From NCBI GenBank assembly GCA_947627685.1, contig CANQWZ010000003.1, positions 1 to 33,397 of the forward strand: a stretch of DNA of 33,397 nucleotides, written 5' to 3'. Origin of the DNA: an uncultured Bacilli bacterium. GTDB lineage: Bacteria; Bacillota_I; Bacilli_A; ML615J-28; CAG-313. Shown in pieces: positions 9,424 through 18,265 of the stretch. The notes under the pieces were generated by a model that ran no database searches, was not told where the DNA came from, and worked only from the letters and a program-made list of their open reading frames with translations. Within the stretch, counting starts at the first letter, position 1, and the number at the start of each line of letters is the position of its first letter. The position numbers were made by a program, and so were the translations under genes.

Positions 9424-9654
9424 CTATTTTATAAATATTAACCACACAATTAGTAAGATAACAAAAGCAGCTGCAATACCTATTACAACTTTAAGCGCTT
9501 TTCTAGCTACTCTGATAAGACCTATGACAGCTAGAAAAATAACTCCTATAAGTAATAATAATTTTAAAAATCCGGGAAGACTGTTGAAAGGCGCAAGTAT
9601 AAAATCAGAAGCTTTATTGGTTGCATCGTTTATCCATTCAATAACACTTAACAT
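9424..9654 (-). CDS. Small two-helix membrane protein downstream of recR
   Basis: 76 residues with hydrophobic stretches at about 28-48 and 54-75 separated by a basic turn (RVARKALK). An amphipathic N-terminus (about 1-25) precedes them. Good AGGAGG site, and the gene follows recR by 12 bases at the end of the operon. I do not recognise the family. In B. subtilis the same position after recR is held by yaaL and bofA; BofA is also a small two-helix membrane protein, but I see no clear BofA signature here, so the likeness is positional only. Real gene likely; function unknown. Confidence 0.75.
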   Translation of the reverse strand: MLSVIEWINDATNKASDFILAPFNSLPGFLKLLLLIGVIFLAVIGLIRVARKALKVVIGIAAAFVILLIVWLIFIK

Positions 9655-9666
9655 AATTTTTTCCTC

Positions 9667-10263
9667 CTAATTGTTAATTTTTCTAGCATCGATTGCTCTT
9701 CTTAATGTAAGTTCATCAACATATTCGATGTCACCACCTGCCGGAAGTCCGTAGCCAATTCTTGATACAACAAGGCCATCCTTTTTGATTATTTTTTCTA
9801 GATATAAAGCAGTCGTTTCACCATTTGGGGTAAAGCTTGTCGCAATAATGACTTCTTTTATCCCGTCAAGCCTTTTTTCTAAACTATCTATGTTTAAGTC
9901 ATCAGGAGATATGCCATCAAGTGGTGAAATTAAACCACCAAGTACATGATATAAGCCATTATATTGGTTGGTTTTTTCAATGGCTATTACGTCTTTGGTA
10001 TCTCTTACAACCATGATTTGATCTTTTGTTCTATAACTACTAGCACAAATTGGGCAGGTCTCTTGATCGGTTAACATACCACAAACCTTACAATGTTTAA
10101 CATCTTTTTTGGTAGTAACTAATTCTTTTGCGAAAGCCTCAACCTCATCAATTGTCATTTTTTCGGCTATATGGTAAGCATAACGTTCAGCGGTTTTTTT
10201 ACCAACTCCTGGTAATTTTTCAAAATGTTTAGATAGCTTATCAATAAATTTAATTTCGCTCAT
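9667..10263 (-). CDS. recR: Recombination mediator RecR
   Basis: 198 residues, the normal RecR length. The N-terminal helix-hairpin-helix reads KLPGVGKKTAERYAYHI. The zinc finger uses C58, C61, C70 and C73 (CKVC ... CPIC). A Toprim domain begins at about residue 82 (IMVVRDTKDVIAIEKT) and the C-terminus contains GLPAGGDIEYVDELTLRRA. RecR acts with RecF and RecO to load RecA on gapped DNA; recF is elsewhere in this window. The dnaX-ybaB-recR order is widely conserved. Confidence 0.97.
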   Translation of the reverse strand: MSEIKFIDKLSKHFEKLPGVGKKTAERYAYHIAEKMTIDEVEAFAKELVTTKKDVKHCKVCGMLTDQETCPICASSYRTKDQIMVVRDTKDVIAIEKTNQYNGLYHVLGGLISPLDGISPDDLNIDSLEKRLDGIKEVIIATSFTPNGETTALYLEKIIKKDGLVVSRIGYGLPAGGDIEYVDELTLRRAIDARKINN

Positions 10264-10298
10264 TTTTTGCTACTCCTTATTATATAGTAAAAAATTTT

Positions 10299-10595
10299 TT
10301 AAAAGCCACCTAGTAAAGCTTGATATTTAGACATTTTTTCAGCGGTAAATTTTTCGATTTCATCTGATGCTTGACGGCTTGCCGCAACTATCATATCACC
10401 TAACATTTCTAAATCTTCATCGCTAGTTGCTTCAAATCCTTTTTCGAAGTTAACTTGTTTTAAGGTATGGTCACCCATCATTATAATTGTTACTACACCA
10501 CATGTTGTTGTAAACTCAGTGTTAATAATTTCTTCTTGGGTTTTTTCCATATCTCTTTTCATTTGTTGCATTTTTCTAATCATTGCTTGATTCAT
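10299..10595 (-). CDS. ybaB: Nucleoid-associated protein, YbaB/EbfC family
   Basis: 98 residues. It opens with a Met/Gln-rich helix (MIRKMQQMKRDMEKTQEEI) and has the family core VTIIMMGDHTLKQVNFE, then a C-terminal helical part ending YQALLGGF. Members form dimers that bind DNA. The start lies just after the dnaX stop, and the ribosome-binding site is inside the dnaX end, implying coupled translation. The dnaX-ybaB-recR context supports the call. Confidence 0.93.
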   Translation of the reverse strand: MNQAMIRKMQQMKRDMEKTQEEIINTEFTTTCGVVTIIMMGDHTLKQVNFEKGFEATSDEDLEMLGDMIVAASRQASDEIEKFTAEKMSKYQALLGGF

Positions 10596-10599
10596 ATCA

Positions 10600-13434
10600 T
10601 TAATTCTCCTTTTCTACTAAACTTGCACCAAAGGCCTCTTTGGCAATTTGTGATGGTGTTTTAGCTGTTTGCATTTGACCATAATTTACACTTACAACAT
10701 TTAATTCGGGATTGTTAATTGGCGTTAATTTAGGGCGTTGTATACCAATTCCAAATTGGCCACGATATTCATTACGTTTTTCTTGCCATGTGTTTTCTGG
10801 TAAAGCAATAAAATCATAATCTTTACCTAGGTGTATTCGTAATATTTGTTTGGCCTCAGTGTAATTTTTAGGTTCCATCAAATGATTACAAATAGCGGCG
10901 CTTTTGTATACAATAAGTAATGCTGTTTTGCCATTTGCAACCATTAAGCCATCAACTAACATTTTCGCAATTTGTGCATATGCATAACCTACTTTATCTT
11001 CTAGTTTAGGCCATAGACTTGTAATTCTAAGCTTTTCTTCACGACATTCTCTTTCTCTTGCTTCATGTAAGATGTTTTCAATAACGCGAATATCATATAC
11101 ATTTTTAATTGTTTGTAAGGTTTTAGACGCATTAGTTTGAATAGTTCTTTGAATTTCTGGCTTTTTTACATCTTCAGTCTTAGGTATGTCTACCACTGGT
11201 TTTACAGGCTCTACTTTTTCAGTAGTAGGTGCTTGTTTTCTTGTATCTTGCATTACTTGTTTGATTTTGCTAACTTCACTATTTAAGTTGCTTGCTTTTA
11301 TTTCAAGATTATTAATACGACCATCTACATCTTTAAACTTTTCATCATATATATCATTTTTATTATTATTAGCTATTTTATTAATGTCATCAATAATTTT
11401 AGATATATTTTGTTTTTGTTCTTGGCTTTCTATGCTGATATTACTAACTTCTTCGTTAATTTTAGATATGTTAGTTTCGTTTGCTTGGATTTTGTCCGAA
11501 AGCCTATTAATATTAGCAATCATTTGATCCATCATAACAATTGAATTAGCATCAGTATTAACACTTCTATTTGCTTCTAAATCATCAGTATCAAAATCTA
11601 AATTATCGCTTGTAGTATCTGGGGCTTTTATTGCCTTAACTAGTACAAAATAATTTTCTTTTAATTCTTCTATTTCTTTTAAAAGAGCCTCATCTTGACT
11701 AGTAGTTGTTTGATTAATTAAGCCATTCATTGCGTCTTCTAGTTTTTTTAGACGTTCACTAACATTAGTGTTTACGACACTTTCACCACTAGATAACTCT
11801 AAATTTTTAAAAGTATTACTAACTTTTTCTTCGAGATTTTTAACTCTTTCTTCTAATAATATATATGTATTATTATCAAAGGTAGCATCATTTTTAGCAT
11901 CAACTGTTATATTTTTATTTAATTCAGCTATTTCTTCTTTAATTGATGTATATTTATTGCTACTAGTTAAGTTATCTGAATTATTGTTAATAGTATTTTC
12001 TATCTTTTCTAAACGTTCACTAAGTTTGGTTAAAGATGTTTGATCAGCTTGCATGGCAGTAGTATTTATAACTCTAATTTTATCTTCAATATCATCAAGA
12101 CGATAACTTAAATCCGTAGGTAGGGCTGCATTTTTAGAAGATATATCTTCTAACATATCTAATTTTGATTCCATTTTTTCTTTGAATTCATCAATTTTGG
12201 CCTTTGCGAATTCATCTGTTAATTTTTTTATTTTGTTATCAATGGTATTTATCTTACTATTATAATCTTGATTATCAGTAATATTTATACCAAACTTTTC
12301 ATCAAGAGTATTTTCTAACTTTTGAATTTTACCAAGTACATCGATATCTTCGTTTGCGGAATTAATAATTTTCATAATGCCAACTTCTAAATAAATTTTA
12401 GATGAGCTAGTATATCTGATTTTGTTTTGAATATCTACTAATACATCGATATAATAAAATAGTTCTTTAGTATCTAAAGTTTTAGTAAGACTAATAAAAT
12501 CTTCGCTATCATATATATATTTGTAGTTATCTTTTATATTAACGTTTTTATATAGTAAGATATCACGACAAAATTGGATAATGCTTGCAACAAGACGATT
12601 TACTTCTTTTCCCATATCAACAAGTTCATCAATGATACATATACTTTTAGTTGCATCTTTTTCCTTAAAAGCTTTTACAAGTTCAATAAGCTTGTAGTTT
12701 GAGATTCTGCCTGTTACACTATTGATATCTTCTACTGTTATTTTGCCTGTTGCGTATGCACTTGCTTGATCAAGGATACTTAAAGCATCACGCATACCAC
12801 CTTCTGATGCTTCCGCAATAGCACTGATAGCATCTTTTTCAATCTCGATGTTTTCTTTTTGACTAACAAAAAGAAGTTCTTCTTTTAATTCGTCTAAACT
12901 AAATTGTTTAAAATCAAATCTTTGACATCTTGATAAAATGGTTGCAGGAATCTTGTGTGGCTCTGTAGTTGCTAAAATGAACATTATGTGTTTAGGTGGT
13001 TCTTCTAAGGTTTTTAAAAGGGCATTAAAAGCAGCCGTGCTAAGCATATGTGCTTCATCAATGATATATACTTTTTTATTTAATAAACTTGGAGGAAAGT
13101 TAACTTTTTCTAAAATATCACGTATTTCATCAACACCATTATTACTTGCGGCATCGAGTTCTATGATATCGGTTGTTTCATTATTAATAATTGCTTTACA
13201 GTTTTTACAACAATTACAAGGTTCACCATCAATTGGGTTTTCACAATTAACTGCTTTTGCAAAAATTCTTGCAATCGTTGTTTTTCCAATTCCTCTTAAA
13301 CCACTAAATATATATGCATGTGAAGTTTTCCCTTCCATTATCGCATTTTTTAGGGTTTGAACTACATGTTTTTGACCTATTACTTCTTTAAAAGTTGTTG
13401 GTCTATAACTTCTATATAGGGCAACATAAGCCAT
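10600..13434 (-). CDS. dnaX: DNA polymerase III tau subunit (clamp loader), unusually long
   Basis: 944 residues, against roughly 550-650 in most Firmicutes. The AAA+ core is complete: Walker A GLRGIGKT (45-52), zinc-binding C64, C73, C76 and C79, Walker B IIDEAHM (124-130), sensor region ILATTEPHKIP and arginine-finger motif LSRC. Domain III continues to about 360. From about 370 to 745 there is a long Asn/Lys/Glu/Asp-rich heptad-like helical region with many LEK/LEE repeats, predicted coiled coil. A conserved tau C-terminal domain follows (about 770-944: ILHEARERECREEKLR, LWPKLED, ALLIVYKS). No second reading frame or internal stop suggests a separate gamma product. Clamp-loader role is certain; the function of the insertion is unknown. 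Confidence 0.96.
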   Translation of the reverse strand: MAYVALYRSYRPTTFKEVIGQKHVVQTLKNAIMEGKTSHAYIFSGLRGIGKTTIARIFAKAVNCENPIDGEPCNCCKNCKAIINNETTDIIELDAASNNGVDEIRDILEKVNFPPSLLNKKVYIIDEAHMLSTAAFNALLKTLEEPPKHIMFILATTEPHKIPATILSRCQRFDFKQFSLDELKEELLFVSQKENIEIEKDAISAIAEASEGGMRDALSILDQASAYATGKITVEDINSVTGRISNYKLIELVKAFKEKDATKSICIIDELVDMGKEVNRLVASIIQFCRDILLYKNVNIKDNYKYIYDSEDFISLTKTLDTKELFYYIDVLVDIQNKIRYTSSSKIYLEVGIMKIINSANEDIDVLGKIQKLENTLDEKFGINITDNQDYNSKINTIDNKIKKLTDEFAKAKIDEFKEKMESKLDMLEDISSKNAALPTDLSYRLDDIEDKIRVINTTAMQADQTSLTKLSERLEKIENTINNNSDNLTSSNKYTSIKEEIAELNKNITVDAKNDATFDNNTYILLEERVKNLEEKVSNTFKNLELSSGESVVNTNVSERLKKLEDAMNGLINQTTTSQDEALLKEIEELKENYFVLVKAIKAPDTTSDNLDFDTDDLEANRSVNTDANSIVMMDQMIANINRLSDKIQANETNISKINEEVSNISIESQEQKQNISKIIDDINKIANNNKNDIYDEKFKDVDGRINNLEIKASNLNSEVSKIKQVMQDTRKQAPTTEKVEPVKPVVDIPKTEDVKKPEIQRTIQTNASKTLQTIKNVYDIRVIENILHEARERECREEKLRITSLWPKLEDKVGYAYAQIAKMLVDGLMVANGKTALLIVYKSAAICNHLMEPKNYTEAKQILRIHLGKDYDFIALPENTWQEKRNEYRGQFGIGIQRPKLTPINNPELNVVSVNYGQMQTAKTPSQIAKEAFGASLVEKEN

Positions 13435-13484
13435 AATTTTTTCCCTTCCTCTTTTTTTATTATTTTACCTAATTATTTATATTT

Positions 13485-13513
13485 ATTATATCATAAGATT
13501 AAAAAAAAGGCAA
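13485..13513 (-). promoter_or_regulatory. Promoter of dnaX operon
   Basis: On the minus strand, TTGCCT (13508-13513), 17 bases, TATAAT (13485-13490), with TGA directly before the -10 (extended -10). It lies about 50 bases before the dnaX start. Confidence 0.75.
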
Positions 13514-13572
13514 ACCATTTATATAAAAAGAAAAGCGATTAATTATATTTGCTATATATATCTTTAACTATT

Positions 13573-13612
13573 AAAAAAAGAAAAGTTTTTGCTCGTTTGA
13601 ACAAAAACTTTT
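13573..13612 (-). terminator. Terminator after the SPFH gene
   Basis: A perfect 11-bp stem (13602-13612 with 13581-13591) around a 10-base loop is followed on the minus strand by a U-rich run (complement of 13573-13579). It begins 12 bases after the SPFH stop. Confidence 0.85.
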
Positions 13613-13623
13613 TTAAAACCTTT

Positions 13624-14667
13624 TTATTCAGAAAGATCTTTTTTACCTTCTTTAAAAACTTCACTTGCAGAAAGGGTAAGACCTGCTAGGCCTTGAAGTT
13701 CTGATGGGATAATAATTTTTGTTGCTTTACCATCAGCTACTTTTTCAAGTGATTCATATGCTTTTAAGGTTAAAACACCTTTATTAACATCAACATCTTT
13801 TATCATCTTTAAGCCTTGTGCTTGAGCTTCGTTAATTTTAAGTATGGCTTCTGCGTTACCTTCGGCTTTTTTGATTGTTGCTTCTTTTTCAGCCTCAGCT
13901 CTTAAAATAGCAGCTTCTTTTTCAGCTTGTGCACGTAAAATTTCTGATTCTTTTATACCTTGTGCTTTTAAAATAGCCGCGTTTTTTTCACCTTCTGCTA
14001 GCAATATTGCTTCACGTCTTTCGCGTTCCGCACGCATTTGTTTTTCCATTGCTTCACGAATATCTTTAGGAGGCATAATGTTTTTAACTTCTACTCTAAA
14101 TACTTTGATACCCCAAGGATCGGTTGCTTCATCAAGAATTTCACGCATTTGTGCGTTTATTATGTTTCTACTTGTTAATGATTGGTCAAGATCTAAGGAA
14201 CCAATTATATTACGAATAGTCGTGGTTGTTAAATTATCAAGTGCTCTTAATGGTTTTGCAACACCATATACATATGATTTTGGATCACTTATTTGATAAT
14301 AGATAACAGTATCTATTTGCATTGTAACGTTATCTTTTGTAATAACAGGTTGTGGATCAAAATCGATAACTTGTTCTTTTAGACTAACTTTACCAATTAC
14401 TCTTGGCGTATCAAGTTTACCACCAATAGTTGGTGCATTTGTATCACACGCAATACGATCGATAAAAGGCATTAAAAAGTGCATGCCTGTTCCCCAAGTC
14501 TTATAGTATTTACCAAGTCTTTCAATTACATATACTTGTGTTTGAGGAACGATTTTTATACAGCTGATAATAACAGCTATCACAACAATTAAAATTACAC
14601 CCAAAGCAATAGCAAGTATAGCTAGGCCTCCTGCGTTTGCTTCTAAAAAATTAAATAAATTTTTCAT
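13624..14667 (-). CDS. SPFH/Band-7 (stomatin/QmcA-like) membrane protein
   Basis: 347 residues. One N-terminal transmembrane segment (about 14-38) is followed by a prohibitin-type SPFH domain (QTQVYVIERLGKYYKTWGTGMHFLMPFIDRI). A long charged coiled coil (about 200-275) has repeated EKEAAILRAEAEKEATIKKAEGN-like units. A short tail ends in LTLSASEVFKEGKK. Such proteins form large oligomers that organise membrane microdomains. The gene directly follows an NfeD-like gene, the usual stomatin-operon partner. Start is supported by AAGGAAT upstream. Confidence 0.93.
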   Translation of the reverse strand: MKNLFNFLEANAGGLAILAIALGVILIVVIAVIISCIKIVPQTQVYVIERLGKYYKTWGTGMHFLMPFIDRIACDTNAPTIGGKLDTPRVIGKVSLKEQVIDFDPQPVITKDNVTMQIDTVIYYQISDPKSYVYGVAKPLRALDNLTTTTIRNIIGSLDLDQSLTSRNIINAQMREILDEATDPWGIKVFRVEVKNIMPPKDIREAMEKQMRAERERREAILLAEGEKNAAILKAQGIKESEILRAQAEKEAAILRAEAEKEATIKKAEGNAEAILKINEAQAQGLKMIKDVDVNKGVLTLKAYESLEKVADGKATKIIIPSELQGLAGLTLSASEVFKEGKKDLSE

Positions 14668-14692
14668 TTTTTTATTCCTTTCTTTCTTTTTA

Positions 14693-15169
14693 TTAATCTA
14701 TTTTAATTTCTTCTATAGCATCTACAATCATTTTATTACCAACTATACCAATAATTACCGCTTTTTCACCTACTTCAAAAGCTCTTTCATTTTTTGATAT
14801 GGCTGGCCAATCTTGAAATTCGATTCTAATTTCCCCTTTTTCACCGGGTTTTATGGCTTTGGTTATTACACCTTGCATACCTACATACCTATCAGCATTA
14901 GTTAAGATGGTTTGATTGTCACTGATTTTTTTAACAAAAGGTCTTGTCGCAATCACGAAAATTAAGGTTATACCCACAAAAACAATAAACTGAATCCAAA
15001 TAGGTACCTCAAAAATTGCACAAAGTAGTCCCGCAAGCCCTCCTGCTGAAAACCAAATTGATACTAAGTTAGCTGTTTCAAATTCAATTATAATGGCCCC
15101 AATTACTACCATTGCCCAAACGACAATCATAACAATAAATTGTGGTGCTAAAGCTAAGATGTTAAACAT
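14693..15169 (-). CDS. NfeD-like membrane protein (short form, partner of SPFH protein)
   Basis: 158 residues from the ATG at 15169, chosen because AAAGGAGGTGGC stands right before it; an upstream in-frame ATG at 15196 would add nine residues. Three or four transmembrane helices fill the first 90 residues. A C-terminal OB-fold domain follows (about 100-158: YVGMQGVITKAIKPGEKGEIRIEFQ ... KMIVDAIE). This is the short NfeD1b-type layout without the ClpP-like protease domain. It overlaps the preceding gene by 8 bases and is followed by the SPFH gene 25 bases on. Confidence 0.9.
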   Translation of the reverse strand: MFNILALAPQFIVMIVVWAMVVIGAIIIEFETANLVSIWFSAGGLAGLLCAIFEVPIWIQFIVFVGITLIFVIATRPFVKKISDNQTILTNADRYVGMQGVITKAIKPGEKGEIRIEFQDWPAISKNERAFEVGEKAVIIGIVGNKMIVDAIEEIKID

Positions 15170-15548
15170 TTCTTGCCACCTCCTTTGTATCAACAATTAG
15201 CATTTTTAATCCTGTATTCCAACAAGCCGAAAATTTGTAGGAAACTTGATTTGTAAAATCTAAATCAAGATGTTTTGTAAGTTCAGTAATCAATTTTTTG
15301 GAGTTGATTCTACCAAAACTAGGTTTTATTGTAAGTTCATATATATCTTCTTTATTGATTTCTTTTTTTAAGATATCTTCTTTAGTAATCTTTTTCATAA
15401 CAACCGTTTTGTTTTGTTTATCATATCCAATAGCTATACCATAAGGATTTTCAAAACATAGCGTTGCTTGTTTACTTAAGGTTATATTGTTGCTATATAT
15501 GGTTACTGCACTACTGTTTTTTTCTTTGCTAATCCACTCTATATTCAT
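15162..15548 (-). CDS. Hypothetical protein, first gene of the NfeD-SPFH operon
   Basis: 128 residues, soluble, with no signal peptide or membrane helix. I do not recognise the family. The first half looks beta-rich (SAVTIYSNNITLSKQATLCFENPYGIAIGYD); the second is mixed with a charged helix (SKKLITELTKHLDLDF). The start has AAGGAGG just upstream and a consensus promoter. Its 3' end overlaps the NfeD gene, so translation is probably coupled. Confidence 0.8.
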   Translation of the reverse strand: MNIEWISKEKNSSAVTIYSNNITLSKQATLCFENPYGIAIGYDKQNKTVVMKKITKEDILKKEINKEDIYELTIKPSFGRINSKKLITELTKHLDLDFTNQVSYKFSACWNTGLKMLIVDTKEVARNV

Positions 15549-15567
15549 TTTTTACCTCCTTGGTTAT

Positions 15568-15596
15568 ATTATATTATACTCTATGTATTTTGTCAA
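15568..15596 (-). promoter_or_regulatory. Consensus promoter of the NfeD-SPFH operon
   Basis: Minus strand TTGACA (15591-15596), 17 bases, TATAAT (15568-15573): a perfect housekeeping-sigma promoter about 20 bases before the first start codon, giving a very short leader. Confidence 0.85.
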
Positions 15597-15668
15597 CAAA
15601 AATGTATAAATATGTATTTAATGTATTGAGTATATAAACTGATATTTGTGTGAAGTAAATGTTTTTAA

Positions 15669-15697
15669 TTGATATTTTGCCATGTTTTTGTTATAAT
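15669..15697 (+). promoter_or_regulatory. Promoter of the lone plus-strand membrane-protein gene
   Basis: TTGATA (15669-15674), 17 bases, TATAAT (15692-15697), 20 bases before the ATG at 15717. It overlaps an in-frame ATG at 15669, arguing against that upstream start. Confidence 0.8.
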
Positions 15698-15716
15698 ATT
15701 AACAATGGAGGTTTTT

Positions 15717-16850
15717 ATGAATAATAAAAAAGCAAAATCAATAAGAACTTTAATTGTCATACTAATATGTCTATTTGTTACAATCCTTGCAACTGTAGGT
15801 ATTTGTTGCTACAATTATTATGGATATGTAAATTATAAAGTAAAATATTTAGATGATTATTTCGAAGATGCTAACGAAAAAACTACTTCCACCAAAGAAC
15901 GTATTGAAAAAATATTAAAATGGGATGCTAAAGGTTATTCAGATAAACTTAATGTTACTTACCGTGATCCAATAACAAAAGAAGTTATTACCGATGTTAA
16001 AGTATCAAGTGATAGAGCTGAAAACGTTAATGCTTATTATGAAAACTATACTCTACATCTTCCTAAATATTTTGATATAAATCTTTATCGTGTGGTTGGT
16101 GAAGAAGAAGACTCTGATGGGGTAAAAAAATATACAGATTCTTATTATTTTTATCTTTCAAATATTAACTACAATCAAATCCCTGATTTTGAGCCTCGTA
16201 ATCTTTATATGACTTTCGTTGAAGGTATTGGTGAAGAAAGTGATCAAGCATTAAGTGATGTTGTCGAAGAATTAAAAGCAGCCGATGTAAATACCGGTTT
16301 TCCACCTGCTACATATTCATATTCAATTACTAGTGAAGATGGCTCAAGTTTTTTAAAATCATATTTTTTACTTGATAATCCTGTTGATGAATTTAAAGAT
16401 GAAGAAACCGAAGATGGTACTACTAAGACATATTATATATATAGCAATGAATGTAGAAAAAGTTATGGTGATGAACCAGTTAACTTTTCCGAAACAAAAG
16501 CTTTAACTTTTGTCCTATATTATCAAAACGATACTGATCGTAGTTCTTTTAAAAATCTAGTTGAGGGTACGTTTGAGGCTAATTTAAAAGATAATAAGCT
16601 AATTACTCCTGAAGAATTCTTGGCTCTTGATACTACATATTCTGGATACAATAAAGCTTTTTATCAAGAAAGTTATCGTAAATTTATTATGCCAAAAATT
16701 ATTTTAACTGGTGTTATTACTTTCTTAATTGTTGGTGTTGTTTCTGGTGTGCTTGCAACACTTTGGATATATGATCCTACTAGCAAACAAAATGCAAGTA
16801 AAACAAACAATAAGACATCTAAAAAGAAAACTAAAAAACAAGCGAATTAA
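15717..16850 (+). CDS. Hypothetical two-TM protein with large extracytoplasmic domain
   Basis: 377 residues. Start at 15717 follows GGAGG (15707-15711) and the promoter; a start at 15669 would lie in the -35 box. A transmembrane helix at about 11-32, an acidic Tyr-rich domain of about 290 residues (probably outside the cell), a second helix near 333-357, and a Lys-rich cytoplasmic tail (TSKKKTKKQAN). Family not recognised. It is one of only three genes here transcribed toward the origin, has its own promoter and shares a terminator with convergent asnS. Confidence 0.85.
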   Translation: MNNKKAKSIRTLIVILICLFVTILATVGICCYNYYGYVNYKVKYLDDYFEDANEKTTSTKERIEKILKWDAKGYSDKLNVTYRDPITKEVITDVKVSSDRAENVNAYYENYTLHLPKYFDINLYRVVGEEEDSDGVKKYTDSYYFYLSNINYNQIPDFEPRNLYMTFVEGIGEESDQALSDVVEELKAADVNTGFPPATYSYSITSEDGSSFLKSYFLLDNPVDEFKDEETEDGTTKTYYIYSNECRKSYGDEPVNFSETKALTFVLYYQNDTDRSSFKNLVEGTFEANLKDNKLITPEEFLALDTTYSGYNKAFYQESYRKFIMPKIILTGVITFLIVGVVSGVLATLWIYDPTSKQNASKTNNKTSKKKTKKQAN

Positions 16851-16863
16851 ACGCTTGTTTTTG
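16833..16863. terminator. Bidirectional terminator between the lone membrane-protein gene and asnS
   Basis: Perfect 11-bp stem (16834-16844 with 16852-16862) with loop AATTAAA that contains the TAA stop of the plus-strand gene. T runs occur on both strands (after 16857 on plus; complement of 16833-16838 on minus), so it can end both convergent genes. Confidence 0.85.
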
Positions 16864-16867
16864 TTTT

Positions 16868-18256
16868 TTAAAATTCACAATTTTTAGGTGTTCTAGGAAA
16901 TGGTATAACATCTCTAATATTTTCTATTCCTGTCAAATACATAATAAGTCTTTCAAAGCCCATTCCAAAACCAGAATGTACACATCCGCCATAGCGCCTT
17001 GTATCTAAGTACCAATCAATGCCTTCTTTATCAACATGAAGAGTATCCATTCTTTCAATTAGTTTATCTAAGTTTTCTTCTCTTTGTGATCCACCCATAA
17101 GTTCACCAGCACCAGGAACTACTAAGTCTACTGCCGCAACCGTTTTGTTATCAGGATTTACTTTCATATAATATGCTTTGATATCTTTTGGCCAGTTAGT
17201 GATAAAAACAGGACCATTAAAATATTCAGTTATATATTTTTCGTGTTCTTTAGCAATATCATCATCATAGCTTGGTGTAAATTCCCAATTTATTTTAGCT
17301 TTTTTTAAGATATCAATTACATCATGATGGGTAATTCTTACAAATTTACTATTTAATAAGTTATTGATTCTATCCTTTAGGCCTTTTTCAACAAATGCAT
17401 CAAAGAAAGCTATTTCTTCAGGACAATTATCCATTACAAATTTAACTACAAATTTTAACATTTCTTCTTCAATATCCATAAGTCCTTCTAAATCACAAAA
17501 AGCCATTTCGGGTTCTATCATCCAAAATTCATTAGCATGTGTTTTAGTATTGGAATTTTCGGTTCTAAAAGTAGGGCCAAAAGTATATATATCAGAAAAT
17601 GCCATCGCAAAAGTTTCACCTTGTAATTGCCCAGAACCAGTAATAAAGGCTTGTTTACCAAATAAGTCTTTATTATAATCAATACTGCCATCTTGATTAA
17701 GTGGTAAGTTTTTTAAATCAAGTGTAGTAATTTTAAACATTTGATCAGAACCTTCACAATCAGCACAAGTAATTAATGGCGTATGAACATAAACATACCC
17801 ATTTTTTTGAAAGTATGTATGAATGGCGTATGCTGCAACGCTTCTTACTCTAAATACAGCTGAAAACAAATTTGTTCTTGGTCTTAAATGAGCCACTTCT
17901 CTTAAAAATTCTCTTGTATGTCTTTTGGGCTGTATTGGATAGTTTTCGGGGCAATCACCCAACATTTCAATATGTGTTGCATGGAGTTCTAGTGCTTGCT
18001 TCATTGAAGGAGTAAGTTTTACAATTCCTTTGACAAGTAAAGACATACCTACTCTAAACTTAGAGACGCTTGCAAAATTACTCATTTCATCACTATATAC
18101 TACTTGTATTGATGAAAAACATGAGCCATCGTTAACATTTAAAAAGCCAAATTGGGCTTGTGAACGATTGCTTCTAACCCATCCACATATGGTAACTTCT
18201 TTTTCTGAATAGCAATCTTTTTCTTCGAAAATGGTTTTTATTTTAATTCTTTTCAT
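16868..18256 (-). CDS. asnS: Asparagine--tRNA ligase
   Basis: 462 residues, class II aminoacyl-tRNA synthetase. N-terminal OB-fold anticodon-binding domain (VTICGWVRSNRSQAQFGFLNVNDGSC), motif 2 with the AsnRS-type FRTENSNTKTHANEFWMIEPE, and motif 3 GFGMGFERLIMYLTG near the C-terminus. FRTENS with Asn rather than the Asp pattern separates it from AspRS; the Asn-specific T-box in front agrees. Its ribosome-binding site AGGAGG overlaps the end of the T-box terminator segment. Confidence 0.97.
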   Translation of the reverse strand: MKRIKIKTIFEEKDCYSEKEVTICGWVRSNRSQAQFGFLNVNDGSCFSSIQVVYSDEMSNFASVSKFRVGMSLLVKGIVKLTPSMKQALELHATHIEMLGDCPENYPIQPKRHTREFLREVAHLRPRTNLFSAVFRVRSVAAYAIHTYFQKNGYVYVHTPLITCADCEGSDQMFKITTLDLKNLPLNQDGSIDYNKDLFGKQAFITGSGQLQGETFAMAFSDIYTFGPTFRTENSNTKTHANEFWMIEPEMAFCDLEGLMDIEEEMLKFVVKFVMDNCPEEIAFFDAFVEKGLKDRINNLLNSKFVRITHHDVIDILKKAKINWEFTPSYDDDIAKEHEKYITEYFNGPVFITNWPKDIKAYYMKVNPDNKTVAAVDLVVPGAGELMGGSQREENLDKLIERMDTLHVDKEGIDWYLDTRRYGGCVHSGFGMGFERLIMYLTGIENIRDVIPFPRTPKNCEF

Positions 18257-18265
18257 AAAATCCTC

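Noticed and set aside
11186..12043. Plus-strand open frames opposite dnaX
   Set aside because: They mirror the coiled-coil codons of dnaX and have hydrophobic Leu/Ser composition without start signals.
10600..13434. Programmed frameshift giving a gamma form of DnaX
   Set aside because: I saw no convincing slippery run with a nearby stop after domain III, and related Bacilli make only tau.
15669..15716. Upstream in-frame start for the lone plus-strand gene
   Set aside because: That ATG lies inside the -35 box of a near-consensus promoter, and GGAGG precedes the ATG at 15717.
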